Notes: generated from the letters alone by a model not told the origin. A DNA stretch of 64,000 bases from JBCBSZ01 sp039185015 (GCA_039185015.1 JBCDAU010000029.1:4521-68520); one strand, 5' to 3'. Counted from the first letter of the stretch, positions 39,909 to 48,728 are shown. Translations and numbers: made by a program.

Positions 39909-40330
39909 CCGATCCCGACGACGCCGACCGGCCGCTCACAGACGACGAAATCGCCGCCCGCAACGTGCTCGACCGCACTGAATACGTCCTCGACATCGAC
40001 TGCGACGCCCCCACCATCCGGTTCGTCCTCGGCGGCCGCTGCGACCACCTCGACCGCACCGTCGAGAACATCCTGGATGGCCTCCACGGCGACCGTCTCG
40101 TCGCGCACGTCGCTGTCGCCGCGCGCTTCGCCGTCACCTCCGCTGGCCGCTCCGCTCAGGACGAGGCACGGGCGTGGACCTTCACTGTCACTGTCACCTT
40201 CCATTCCGACAGGCTCGGGATCTGCGCCGTCGGTCACCTCACCGATGACACAGTGCTCAGGACCGGCGACTGCTCCCGCGTCAACGACGACCCCGAGCTT
40301 CGCCATCGTGAGCTGAAGCGGGCCGCGTGA
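39905..40330 (+). CDS. Hypothetical protein, second of a coupled trio
   Basis: The protein is 141 residues with no signal peptide or membrane helix. It has 'TEYVLDIDCDAPTIRFVLGGRCDHLD' near the start and 'WTFTVTVTFHSDRLGICAVG' in the middle, suggesting alternating strands. Cysteines at three places are not in a known motif. Both ends overlap neighbours by GTGA, so it is coupled to the NTF2-like protein. Function unknown. Confidence 0.55.
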   Translation: MTDPDDADRPLTDDEIAARNVLDRTEYVLDIDCDAPTIRFVLGGRCDHLDRTVENILDGLHGDRLVAHVAVAARFAVTSAGRSAQDEARAWTFTVTVTFHSDRLGICAVGHLTDDTVLRTGDCSRVNDDPELRHRELKRAA

Positions 40331-40707
40331 CCGGCAAGGGGGATGCGTCCGATTCCGTTCGGGACGAGGAGCGAGTCGTCCGAAGGCACCTCGCGGCCTT
40401 CAACGCCGGGGACGTGTCGGGCCTTGCGGGGACGCTGGCTCCTGACGTGATGTGGTTGACCGGTCAGGATCGTCTCGTCGGCCTCGCCGAGGTGGAGCCG
40501 TTCTTCGCCCGAGCGATGGCGGCGCTGCGACCGCAGCTGGAGGTCCATCGGCTGGTCGCCGACTCCGGTGTTGTCATGGCCGAGCTGATCGAGCGGCTCA
40601 CCCACGACGGCGAGGCACAGACGTACCCGCTGGTCGGTGTCTACGACATCGCCGACGGTCGGATCGTGCGTGCCGCCATCTACCGCGAGGGCACCGCCGA
40701 CCTCTGA
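40327..40707 (+). CDS. NTF2-like (SnoaL-type) protein
   Basis: The protein is 126 residues, one complete cone-shaped NTF2-like domain: VRRHLAAFNAGDVSGLAGTLAPDVMWL for the first helices and strand, then 'YPLVGVYDIADGRIVRAAIYRE' for the final hairpin. Family members are polyketide cyclases, isomerases or small-ligand binders. Third gene of the GTGA-coupled trio. Confidence 0.8.
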   Translation: MTGKGDASDSVRDEERVVRRHLAAFNAGDVSGLAGTLAPDVMWLTGQDRLVGLAEVEPFFARAMAALRPQLEVHRLVADSGVVMAELIERLTHDGEAQTYPLVGVYDIADGRIVRAAIYREGTADL

Positions 40708-40815
40708 CGGGGGAGCTGCGTGACGCCGGAGACGCCGGCGCGCCGAATCGCCCGGCGGGGCCGGGTCGTTCGTCGGGCGAAGCGTTGGTCGGTCGGTGGC
40801 GTCCGAAGGACCGGA

Positions 40816-40827
40816 GTCTGATCAGAC
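40816..40827. terminator. Palindrome between convergent genes
   Basis: GTCTGATCAGAC is a perfect palindrome flanked by ACCGG and CGGT that can extend it into a hairpin. It lies nine bases past the 3' end of the DUF222 gene and about 110 bases after the NTF2-like gene, so it may stop both transcripts. Confidence 0.35.
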
Positions 40828-40835
40828 CGGTGGGC

Positions 40836-42029
40836 TCATTCGCGTGGTGGGGTGATGCCGGCTCGTTCGAGCCATTCGTGGTCCCAGCCTGGTGGTGGGT
40901 GGAAGCGGAGTTCGGTGTTGGGGGTGCCGGTGGTGGTCCATCCGGATTCGTGGAGGAATCGGTGGTGGTGGCGGCAGAGGTGGACGAGGTTGTCGAGTCG
41001 GTGTTGGCCGCCGTCTGATCGGTGCCGTAGGTGGTGGATGTCGCAGCGGTGGGCGATCACCTGGCAGCCGGGGAAGGCGCAGACCGGGTCGCGCACGAGC
41101 AGCGCGCGTCGTTGGCCGACGGTGATCGTGGGGGTGGCGGCGGTGACGTCGAGGATGCTGCGGGCGGATCGGGTGACGGTGCAGATCGAGGCGCCGCACA
41201 GCAGGCGTTCGGCGGTCGCGGCGGGGATGGGTGTGCCGCCGACGTCTGCTCTCGGTGCGAGCCGGCCGCCGGGGCTGGGTGACGCAACCGGTGCCGAGCT
41301 GCCGTCGTCGCATGTCGGGTTTGTTCGTGCCAGGTCGTGATCGATCACAACCGTGACAGACACCGCTTCGTCGCTGGTGGCCAACGCGACGAGCGCATCG
41401 GCGTTGCGTCGGGCGAGGGTGCGGGGTGGTCCGCCAGCCGGGTCGGGGTCGTTGCGGTGGGCGGTGATCGCCGCAGACAACGCTGCGGCACCGTCGGGGA
41501 CGAGGCGGCCGGTGAGCCCGACGCCGCCGAACAGGTCGGGTCGCATCAGGAACCGGCGGTCGGCCCAGACTTCCTCGGCGTCCTGGCGGGCGAGTTCTCG
41601 GTCGCAGTGCTGGCGCCAGGTGGCGATGGTTCGTTCCCAGGTCGGGGCTGCCTCGTTGCGGGCAGTGTCGAGCAACGCATCTTCGTCTCGTTGCGCGCAC
41701 TCGGCTCGCCGGTTGCCCACAGCACGGGCGAGTGCGTCGAGGTGGGCGCCGGCGATCTCGCCGGCCCGGTAGGCCACGGCGAAGGCGGGCAACAGGCCGC
41801 AGACCCGTGCTCGTTCGGTGAGGCGGCGGGCCTCGGCGCCATCGAGCTGGGCGAACAGACCCAGCCACTCCTCGGCCGAGCGGGACCCGTCGAAGCGCCA
41901 CCACTCGGTCCCCAGCCACGACTCCAACCGGGCGGCCACGTCGGCCTGGGCGGCACGCAACGTGTCGCAGGCGGCGAGCAGGTCACGGGTCTCGGCCCGC
42001 ACCGCCTCGACGTCCACGACCGCTGCCAC
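40836..42029 (-). CDS. DUF222-HNH endonuclease-like protein
   Basis: The protein is 397 residues. DUF222 fills the N-terminal two thirds (CGLLPAFAVAYRAGEIAGAH and 'LDALARAVGN'), and an HNH nuclease closes it: CAFPGCQVIAHRCDIHHLRH, HRLDNLVHLCRHHHRFLHES. This is the 13E12-like family, abundant in actinomycetes and often multicopy, with uncertain function. GTG 42029 has TACTGT seven bases upstream; longer frames run into the neighbouring gene. Confidence 0.88.
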   Translation of the reverse strand: MAAVVDVEAVRAETRDLLAACDTLRAAQADVAARLESWLGTEWWRFDGSRSAEEWLGLFAQLDGAEARRLTERARVCGLLPAFAVAYRAGEIAGAHLDALARAVGNRRAECAQRDEDALLDTARNEAAPTWERTIATWRQHCDRELARQDAEEVWADRRFLMRPDLFGGVGLTGRLVPDGAAALSAAITAHRNDPDPAGGPPRTLARRNADALVALATSDEAVSVTVVIDHDLARTNPTCDDGSSAPVASPSPGGRLAPRADVGGTPIPAATAERLLCGASICTVTRSARSILDVTAATPTITVGQRRALLVRDPVCAFPGCQVIAHRCDIHHLRHRSDGGQHRLDNLVHLCRHHHRFLHESGWTTTGTPNTELRFHPPPGWDHEWLERAGITPPRE

Positions 42030-42036
42030 GTACGTG

Positions 42037-42042
42037 ACAGTA
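42037..42042 (-). promoter_or_regulatory. -10 hexamer TACTGT of a leaderless promoter
   Basis: TACTGT lies seven bases before the GTG of the DUF222 gene. A palindromic CACGTACGTG overlaps the spacer and start. Confidence 0.4.
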
Positions 42043-42084
42043 CGAAGGGGGTGTGTCACCGAACGCCCGCATCGGCGCCGCCCG

Positions 42085-42660
42085 TCAGCCGCCCCGATAC
42101 GACGCGACGAGCCACCGCCGACCGGTGACGATGTCGGCCCAGCGCTCCCGCACCTCAGGTGGCGCAGGCCGGTACGCGGGCCGCAGCGCCTCGACCAGCT
42201 GCCGGGCATCGGCCCGGCCGAGGACGTCTGGAGGAGCGAGCGCGATGAGCGCCGCTCCGAGCCCCACCACCTCCAACCCGAACCGCTCCCGCAGCATCTC
42301 GGCCACCAGCCGGTTGGCCCCGGGATCGAGGTCGCCGTCGAAGTACCCGTTCGGATGGGCGGCGATGGCATCGCACGGCTCGGGCGCCTCGATGGCGAAG
42401 CACCTCGCCACGGGACCGAACACCGCAGCGGGGTCGCCCGAGGTCTCGACGATCTCCCCGCCCGCTTCATGAGGTGCGATCAGCCGCCCGCCGAACCGGT
42501 CCAGGCCGGCCTCGTCCGCCAGCCGCCGGACCCCAGCGACCACCGTCTCCGCCCAGCGCTCGGGCGAGAGCACCAGCTCCGACTCGTACGCCTCCCGCTC
42601 GTCGGCCGAGAGCAGATCGAGGTCTGGCACGTCCAGGTCGTATCGCTGGACGCAGTGCAT
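42085..42660 (-). CDS. Hypothetical protein, unrecognised
   Basis: The protein is 191 residues. It begins MHCVQRYDLDVPDLDLL and contains FDGDLDPGANRLVAEMLRER and a C-terminal 'WADIVTGRRWLVASYRGG'. The composition and even hydrophobic spacing suggest a folded cytoplasmic protein. No catalytic motif or known domain is recognised. The ATG at 42660 lacks a clear ribosome site. Nothing in the neighbourhood hints at its role. Confidence 0.55.
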   Translation of the reverse strand: MHCVQRYDLDVPDLDLLSADEREAYESELVLSPERWAETVVAGVRRLADEAGLDRFGGRLIAPHEAGGEIVETSGDPAAVFGPVARCFAIEAPEPCDAIAAHPNGYFDGDLDPGANRLVAEMLRERFGLEVVGLGAALIALAPPDVLGRADARQLVEALRPAYRPAPPEVRERWADIVTGRRWLVASYRGG

Positions 42661-42821
42661 CGACGTGTAGGCGGCTTGTTGGTGGTCGTCGAGGAGGAAC
42701 AGGAGCTGCTCATCCGGCGCCGCCGCCCGTCAACCGCCCCGCTGCGGCGCTGTCGGCCGGCATCGGACCCATCACCTAACGTCGCAGCGCCGACATCGGC
42801 TGGGGACACGAGGGGACAGCA

Positions 42822-44045
42822 ATGGGTGCAGCAGACGTGGGGATGAGCAAGTCGCGCCTCGACCGGATCGAGCCCGGACTCCGGAGCTTCATCGACCGAG
42901 GAGTCGTCGCCGGGTCGAACGCCGTCGTGAGCCGCCGGGGCGAGATCGTGCACCGCTCGAGCCTCGGCCACCGTGATCGCGAGGCCGGCGTGGCGATGAC
43001 CGACGACACGATCTTCCGGATCTACTCGATGACGAAGCCCGTCGTGGCGACGGCGCTGATGATGCTGCAGGAGGAGCACGGCTTCCCGCTGACGTCGCCG
43101 GTGATGGCGTTCATCCCGTCGTTCGCCGCGACGCAGGTGGTGAACGCCGACGGCGAGCTCGAGCCGCAGGCGCGGCCGATGGACCTCCGCGACATCCTGA
43201 CCCACACCAGCGGACTGACCTACGACTTCCTGCTCGGCTCACCGGCGGACGATGCGTACCGGGCCGCCCGCATCATGAACGACGCGACCCGGACCCTGGA
43301 GGAGCTCGCCGACGCCATCGCCGAGCAGCCTCTTGCGTTCCAGCCCGGTGCCGGATGGCGCTACAGCGTCGGCATCGACGTCGTCGCACGCGTCGTCGAG
43401 GTGATCTCGGGTCAGCCGCTCGGCACGTTCCTCCAGGAGCGGCTGTTCGGCCCGCTCGGCATGACCGACACGGCGTTCGGCGTACCCGACGATCAGCTCG
43501 GCCGCCTCGCTGCGATGTACGGCCTGCCGGATCTCATGGGCCGCGACTACTCCGCGGCCCAGCTCCTCGAGGCCGCCCTCGCTGGTGTGAACGAGCGGCA
43601 CGACGTCTCCGAGACCTACCCGACGGACCAGCCCGACACCTTCGTGCGCGGCGGCGTCGGCCTCTTCTCGACGATCGACGACTACCTCAGCTTCGCCACG
43701 ATGCTCCTCAGCGGCGAGGCGAACGGCGAGCGCTTCCTCGGGCGCAAGACGCTCGAGCTCATGCACACCAATCACGTGCCGGCCGAGCTGCTCCCGTTCG
43801 ACCTCATCGGACAGCCGTTCAACGGGTGGGGCTTCGGCCTGGGCTCGCGGGTGTTGATGGACGTCGGTCGCATGGGTGGCCACGGATCCGTCGGTGAGTT
43901 CGGCTGGGCCGGCGCGGCGAAGACCTACTTCTGGGTCGACCCGACCGAATCAATCGTCGGCGTGTACATGAGTCAGTACATGACCGGCCTGGAGCTGCCC
44001 GAGCAGGTGCTCCGAGCGCTCACCTATCAAGCGATCATCGACTGA
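42822..44045 (+). CDS. Beta-lactamase-family serine hydrolase, second copy
   Basis: The protein is 407 residues with the class C/EstB fold. Nucleophile Ser69 is in SMTK (69-72), the Tyr motif is WRYSVGID, and a late GGHGSVGEFGWAG supplies the third motif. No signal peptide. Related in fold to the gene at 19012 but different in sequence. GAGGGGA upstream of the ATG supports the start, and CCTAACGT about 45 bases upstream may be the -10. Overlaps the convergent gene by 11 bases. Likely an esterase. Confidence 0.9.
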   Translation: MGAADVGMSKSRLDRIEPGLRSFIDRGVVAGSNAVVSRRGEIVHRSSLGHRDREAGVAMTDDTIFRIYSMTKPVVATALMMLQEEHGFPLTSPVMAFIPSFAATQVVNADGELEPQARPMDLRDILTHTSGLTYDFLLGSPADDAYRAARIMNDATRTLEELADAIAEQPLAFQPGAGWRYSVGIDVVARVVEVISGQPLGTFLQERLFGPLGMTDTAFGVPDDQLGRLAAMYGLPDLMGRDYSAAQLLEAALAGVNERHDVSETYPTDQPDTFVRGGVGLFSTIDDYLSFATMLLSGEANGERFLGRKTLELMHTNHVPAELLPFDLIGQPFNGWGFGLGSRVLMDVGRMGGHGSVGEFGWAGAAKTYFWVDPTESIVGVYMSQYMTGLELPEQVLRALTYQAIID

Positions 44046-45546
44046 GGCGCTCGACGACCGTCCGGGTGATCCGGTCGATGAGGGGGTCGGCGCCGAGGCC
44101 GTGGACCCAGTCGGTCGAGCCGGCGTGGAACACCGCGCCGGCCCCACGCCGGCACGATGCCAACACGCATCGCCCCTGCGCGAGCCGGGCGACGGTCGCC
44201 GGCTCGGCGTCGCCGAAGAGCATCCACGCCGTGCCCTCCAGGTCGCCGGGTGGGTCGACGCTCGCCCAGAGCGGCTCGGGGGCCTCGCACACGTCGTCGG
44301 TGATCGAGATGAGCCGCGCCGGCGCGCTGGCGATGATCTCCAGATCGGTGGGCGTGCCGTCGGCGCCGGTCGGCACGGGCAGCCCGTCGCGCAGCTCGAC
44401 CTCGCAGCCGTCGACCTCATAGCCGACGACGCCGGCCCCATCGCCGAGTTGGTCGCCGAGGCGGAGACCCGTCCCGGTGAGCGCCCAGTGGTCGGGTCGG
44501 TGGACGGTGTACCCGCCCGAGCCTCGGGGCACCGCCTCGCCGATGCGGTGATAGCCGCCTCGGGTGAACGACAGACCGAAGGTGCGGTTCTCGGGGCGCC
44601 CGATGAGCGGATCGGACCACATCGAGGTGAGCAGCGACCGGTCCTCGATCGGATCGTCGAACCGGGCTCGTCCCTTGTGGCAGACCATCACGTCGTCCTC
44701 GATGCGCACCTGCCAGAAGCAGGTGTTGCCCGAGAACACCGCGACGTTCCCACCGGCAGCGAGGAACGCGTCAACGTGGTCGCGCATCGCCGCGCTCCAG
44801 TACTCGCTGTGGCCCACGACCAGCAGGAGCGAGCGTCCCGCGAGCAACTCGCCGTCCGAGTGGAGGTCCAGGTCCGTGGCGACGTCGAGCTCGACGCCCA
44901 CGTCCATCGCCCAGCGGGCGAAGCGACGTTCGAAGGAGAACCAGCCCGAGGACGATGTCCAGAGGGGGAGGTCGTGGCGTCGCTGGTAGTCGATGACGCG
45001 CTGGTGGGTCGGGTCGTGGGCGCTGGCGGCGAGGCGGCCGTCGTAGCCGTCGGAATCGACGGGTCGCTGCAGGTAGCCCGGCTCGAGCGGGCGGCGGAAC
45101 GACATCTCGGCGCCGCCGGTGTACATGCACCGCCCGCCCCACTGGTTGTAGGCGTTCCAGGTGTTGGTGGCCAGGAGGAGCACTGGCCGGTCGCTGCCGG
45201 GCGTGTCGCCGAGGGCGAACCACGCGTGCGCGGTCGGCGCCCCCGGGTCGTCGTCGACCAGGTCGACCAGGTAGACGCCACCCGGCCAGGCCGGGTCGGT
45301 CGGGATCTCGGAGGCGACCGGCCAGTCGCAGCCGACCCGCCACGCCTCGTCCGGTGTCGGATGGTCGCCGACCGCGACCCGGTCCGCGGTCCAGACGACG
45401 ACGCCGGTCGTCGCGTGACGCACACGGAGCCCCACGGCGCCGGAGCGGCTCGTGGCGTGCAGCGGCACCAGCTCTCCGCCGCGCACCCGACGGCCGACCG
45501 TGAACCCCTCGGTGGGCGGCCGCCTGGTGTGGTGGGGGTGGTTCAC
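44035..45546 (-). CDS. N,N-dimethylformamidase beta subunit-like protein
   Basis: The protein is 503 residues. The sequence shows the large-subunit C-terminal fold of dimethylformamidase: LLATNTWNAYNQWGGRCMY, 'VVGHSEYWSAAMRDHVDAFL' and NVAVFSGNTCFWQVR. True enzymes also need a small subunit and use an iron site with Tyr/Tyr/Glu; here no alpha subunit gene is adjacent. It may therefore act on another amide. The GTG start overlaps the PhyH stop (GTGA), so it is the last gene of the operon beginning at 48127. Confidence 0.8.
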   Translation of the reverse strand: MNHPHHTRRPPTEGFTVGRRVRGGELVPLHATSRSGAVGLRVRHATTGVVVWTADRVAVGDHPTPDEAWRVGCDWPVASEIPTDPAWPGGVYLVDLVDDDPGAPTAHAWFALGDTPGSDRPVLLLATNTWNAYNQWGGRCMYTGGAEMSFRRPLEPGYLQRPVDSDGYDGRLAASAHDPTHQRVIDYQRRHDLPLWTSSSGWFSFERRFARWAMDVGVELDVATDLDLHSDGELLAGRSLLLVVGHSEYWSAAMRDHVDAFLAAGGNVAVFSGNTCFWQVRIEDDVMVCHKGRARFDDPIEDRSLLTSMWSDPLIGRPENRTFGLSFTRGGYHRIGEAVPRGSGGYTVHRPDHWALTGTGLRLGDQLGDGAGVVGYEVDGCEVELRDGLPVPTGADGTPTDLEIIASAPARLISITDDVCEAPEPLWASVDPPGDLEGTAWMLFGDAEPATVARLAQGRCVLASCRRGAGAVFHAGSTDWVHGLGADPLIDRITRTVVERLSR

Positions 45547-46427
45547 ACCTCGGTGCCGAGCTCGTCGACGAAGCGACCGAACGAGTCGTTCGCCTCGGCG
45601 AACTCGCCGACCGTCCGCACCTTCTCATCGGTGCCGCGCAGCACGGCGAGCGGGTCCTGCTGGTCGCCGACGTAGCCCAGAGCGAAGGCGCCCTGCTGGT
45701 ACCCCATCATCTTCAGCAGCTCGTCGTCGAGGGTCCTCGCCACCTCGGGTGGGCAAGCGAGGAACTGGTTCTCCTCCTGGCGCACCCAGCCGACCGCGTA
45801 GGTGATGTTGACGCCCTGTCGGACGCCGTCGCTGTCGTTGCCACCACCGCCGTGGAGCACCTTGCCGTCGTAGAACAGGACGCTCCCCCGGCGCATCCGG
45901 ACCGGGAGCGCCGGCACCTGGGCGGCCTCGTCGTCCGACATCCCTGACGTACCCGGGCTGATCTGCGTGCCGCCGTTCTCCGCCGTGAAGTCCGTCAGCG
46001 CCCACATCGTGTTGCACTGCGCGTGGTACTCGGCCGGGAAGGGGAAGTAGTCGAACGCCATCTGGTCACGATGGAGCTTCTGTGCCGTCTCGCCCGGCTC
46101 GATGGTGATGATCTGGGTGAGGTGCAGCTGCACGGCGGTGGCGTGGGCGAGGAAGGCGCGCACCGAGTCGACGACCGTGGGGTGCATCACGAGGTCGCGC
46201 GCCGTCGGGCATCGGGCGATCAGCGAGCCGGTCCGCCGGGTGAAGCGGCCGTCGTACTGGTCTCGCCCGGTCGCGCTGCCGTGCACGAACGGCGCGGCCT
46301 CGGCTGCGAGCGCGTCCATGACCTCGTCGTCGACGACGGCGTCGACGATCGCATAGCCGTGCTCGGCGAGGTGGGCGGCGATGGCCCCGGGCGGCGTGTC
46401 GGGAGCGAGGTGCCTGAGCGCGCTCAC
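45543..46427 (-). CDS. Phytanoyl-CoA dioxygenase (PhyH) family protein
   Basis: The protein is 294 residues. The Fe(II)/2-oxoglutarate site is seen as LHRDQMAFDYF (His-x-Asp) and VLHGGGGN (distal His), with Arg in GVRQGVNITYAVGW for 2-oxoglutarate. It hydroxylates an unknown small substrate. GTG 46427 overlaps the PrmA-like stop and starts the conserved region. Third gene of the four-gene minus-strand operon. Confidence 0.87.
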   Translation of the reverse strand: MSALRHLAPDTPPGAIAAHLAEHGYAIVDAVVDDEVMDALAAEAAPFVHGSATGRDQYDGRFTRRTGSLIARCPTARDLVMHPTVVDSVRAFLAHATAVQLHLTQIITIEPGETAQKLHRDQMAFDYFPFPAEYHAQCNTMWALTDFTAENGGTQISPGTSGMSDDEAAQVPALPVRMRRGSVLFYDGKVLHGGGGNDSDGVRQGVNITYAVGWVRQEENQFLACPPEVARTLDDELLKMMGYQQGAFALGYVGDQQDPLAVLRGTDEKVRTVGEFAEANDSFGRFVDELGTEV

Positions 46428-47218
46428 GGCGTGACGCCGAGGAGCGGTGACACCCATCCGTCGAGCTCTCGACGGTCGAGCTCGACCGCGTCGAAGTCGG
46501 CGACGAGCCCGTCGGCGTCGGCAGCGAGGATGCCCGAGAGCACGAGGCGGGCGTCTGCTCCCATGCGGGCCACGAGCTCCAGTGCCAGGTTGCGCAACGT
46601 GCCAGGCAGGATGTTGGCGACGACGAGATCGAAGTCGATCGGCAGCTCGTCGAGCGGTGCGGTCGACGCGACGAACCGGTCGGCGACGTCGTTGCGTCGG
46701 GCGTTGCCCAGCGCCACGTCGATGGCCTCCTCCTCGATGTCGATCCCGACCACCCCGCCGGCGCCGCACTGCGCCGCCAGCACGCCGAGCACGCCCGTGC
46801 CGGTCCCGACGTCGAGCACGCGGTCGCCCGGTCTGGTCAGCTCCCGGACCCACGAGGCGGCGAGCCGCGTCGACGGGTGGTTGCCGGCGCCGAACGACCG
46901 GCCGGGTTCGATCAGCACCGAGATGGCCACGTCGTCGGGCACCCCGCACCAGGTCGGCACCAGGGCCACGTCGCCCACCACCACCGCCTCGGCATGGGGG
47001 CGCCAGGCATCGGCCCAGGAGTCGTCGGCGACCCGGGTGAGCCGGGCGCGGGATCCGAGCCACGATGCGGCCTCCCGCGCCGACCGCTGATCGGCGAAGC
47101 CGGCGACGAGGATGCCGTCACCCTCCTCGACGGCGGTCGGTCGCGTCTCCCAGATCGCCGCGACGATCGGGTCGTCCTCGTCGGCGAGCGTGACCTCGAC
47201 GAGCCAGTCGTCGCTCAT
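46424..47218 (-). CDS. prmA: Ribosomal protein L11 methyltransferase-like (PrmA)
   Basis: The protein is 264 residues. The SAM-binding motif is RVLDVGTGTGVLGVLAAQCG, with GIDIEEEAI as motif II and DLVVANILPGTL as the VANIL motif typical of PrmA, which trimethylates L11. The N-terminal domain (about 1-90) matches the substrate-recognition module. Second gene of the operon, four bases after the oxidoreductase gene. An L11 methyltransferase amid small-molecule genes is unusual, so another substrate is possible. Confidence 0.78.
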   Translation of the reverse strand: MSDDWLVEVTLADEDDPIVAAIWETRPTAVEEGDGILVAGFADQRSAREAASWLGSRARLTRVADDSWADAWRPHAEAVVVGDVALVPTWCGVPDDVAISVLIEPGRSFGAGNHPSTRLAASWVRELTRPGDRVLDVGTGTGVLGVLAAQCGAGGVVGIDIEEEAIDVALGNARRNDVADRFVASTAPLDELPIDFDLVVANILPGTLRNLALELVARMGADARLVLSGILAADADGLVADFDAVELDRRELDGWVSPLLGVTP

Positions 47219-47221
47219 TGG

Positions 47222-48127
47222 TCAGATCTTCGAGCGGAGGAGGTCGCGCGTTCGCGCTGCGTCGTCGCCGGTGGCGAACTCCGACGCGAGGAACGTGTCG
47301 ACCCCCAGCTCGCCGAGGCGGTCGATCTGGCCGCCCACGGTCGCTTCGTCGCCGATCAGCGCGAGGTCGGCGGGTCCCCCGAGACCCTCGCGGTCGAGCA
47401 TGGCCCGGTACGACGGGAGCTGGCCGTAGATCGCGAACACCTCGGCGGCGCGAGCTCGGGCGCCCTCGACGTCGTCGGTGACGCACACGGGGAAGCCGGC
47501 GACGACCTGCGGCTGTGGACGGTCGGCCTCCTTCGCCGCCTCGCGGATGACCGGGATCGTGTGGTCGGCGAGGGTCCCCGGCCCCACCATCCAGGTGATC
47601 GTGCCGTCGCAGCGCTTGCCGACCGTCTTGAGCGTCTGCTCGCCGAGCGCCGCCACCAGGACCGGGCAGGCGGGAGCGTCACCGAGGTCGATGGGCCCGC
47701 GAGAGGTGACCATCTCGCCGGACACGCTCGCCGTCCGGTCGTTGACGAGCGGGACGAGGGCATCGAGGTACTCCCGGAGGTGGCGCACCGGTCGCTCGAA
47801 GGGGATGCCCCACATGCCCTCGACCACCGGCTGATGGGACAGGCCGATGCCGAGCAGCAGCCGGTCGCCGATCGCCGCCTGGACGGTCAGCGCCTGCTGG
47901 GCGAGCATCATCGGATGCCGCGGGTAGGTCGGGACCACCGCGGTGCCGAGCTTGATGTCGGGCACCTCGCGCCCGGCCACCGCGAAGGCGGTCAGGGCGT
48001 CGGCCTCGAAGATCTGGGCCGTCCAGTACGACCCGAACCCGTCCTCGTGTGCGGCGCGGATGGCTCCGACGAGCGCGTCGACCTTGTTCGGTCCCGGTCC
48101 GCCGGTCCCGAAGATCCCGATCTCCAT
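47222..48127 (-). CDS. LLM-class F420-dependent oxidoreductase
   Basis: The protein is 301 residues, a complete luciferase-like TIM barrel: IKLGTAVVPTYPRHPMMLAQ, DRLLLGIGLSHQPVVEG, and PVLVAALGEQTLKTVGK for the phosphate loop. The family in actinomycetes uses coenzyme F420 supplied by FbiC. The substrate is unknown. GGAGGGG lies eight bases before ATG 48127. First gene of the operon. Confidence 0.88.
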   Translation of the reverse strand: MEIGIFGTGGPGPNKVDALVGAIRAAHEDGFGSYWTAQIFEADALTAFAVAGREVPDIKLGTAVVPTYPRHPMMLAQQALTVQAAIGDRLLLGIGLSHQPVVEGMWGIPFERPVRHLREYLDALVPLVNDRTASVSGEMVTSRGPIDLGDAPACPVLVAALGEQTLKTVGKRCDGTITWMVGPGTLADHTIPVIREAAKEADRPQPQVVAGFPVCVTDDVEGARARAAEVFAIYGQLPSYRAMLDREGLGGPADLALIGDEATVGGQIDRLGELGVDTFLASEFATGDDAARTRDLLRSKI

Positions 48128-48145
48128 GGCTTCCCCTCCTGGTCA

Positions 48146-48161
48146 GGTAGCCGAAGCTACC
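48146..48161. promoter_or_regulatory. Inverted repeat GGTAGC-CGAA-GCTACC in a divergent promoter region
   Basis: A perfect six-base inverted repeat with a four-base spacer lies 19 bases upstream of the oxidoreductase operon start and about 70 bases from the chagasin-like gene. It could be an operator or a short hairpin in the operon leader. Confidence 0.35.
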
Positions 48162-48231
48162 GGTCGACCGCTCGGTCGTCTGCAGGCGCTAGACCGTGGG
48201 GGGACGGGTGCGGATCAGGCAGGAGGAACCG

Positions 48232-48708
48232 ATGACGGCTCGACGGCTGCTCGCCCCCGCGCTCGCGGTCGTGCTCTTCGCTGCGGCCTGCGGAGGCGGT
48301 GGTGGCGACGATGACGACGCTGGTGGCGAGATCCGGGCGGTCTCCGATCCGGCGACCCCGGTCCAGGCGATGGTCGGCGACGTCGTCGAGATCACCCTCG
48401 AGGCCAACGCGACCACCGGCTTCGTCTGGGAGCTCTCCAGCCAGCCCGAGACCGCGGTGATCCGGTACATCGGCGGCGACTACGAGGCTCGGGACGAGGT
48501 CGTCACCGAGGAATCCGACACCGAGGGCGAGGAACCCACCGTCGCCGGCGGAGGTGGCGTGCAGCGCCTCCGCTTCCAGGTGGTGGGGGCCGGAGCCACG
48601 CAGATCCAGCTGCGCTACGTCCAGCCGTGGATCGACCCGCCGGCGCCGGCCGCGACGTCGTCGTACACGGTGCGGGTCAGCGCCGCAGCCGACACCGGCG
48701 ACGAGTAG
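48232..48708 (+). CDS. Chagasin-like (I42) protease-inhibitor lipoprotein
   Basis: The protein is 158 residues. The lipobox ends FAAAC and is followed by Gly/Asp residues. The domain has the three inhibitor loops of chagasin: NATTGFVWEL (NxTTGxxW), VAGGGGVQRLRF (G-rich loop) and VQPWI, where canonical RPW is QPW. Family members block papain-type cysteine proteases, here at the cell surface, perhaps against grazers or own proteases. AGGAGG before ATG 48232 supports the start. Confidence 0.82.
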   Translation: MTARRLLAPALAVVLFAAACGGGGGDDDDAGGEIRAVSDPATPVQAMVGDVVEITLEANATTGFVWELSSQPETAVIRYIGGDYEARDEVVTEESDTEGEEPTVAGGGGVQRLRFQVVGAGATQIQLRYVQPWIDPPAPAATSSYTVRVSAAADTGDE

Positions 48709-48728
48709 CGCCCGAGCGAGCAGCACGG

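Noticed and set aside
40836..42470. Longer DUF222 frame starting at 42470
   Set aside because: It would overlap the coding gene at 42085-42660; the GTG at 42029 has a promoter hexamer at the right distance and begins the family's conserved region.
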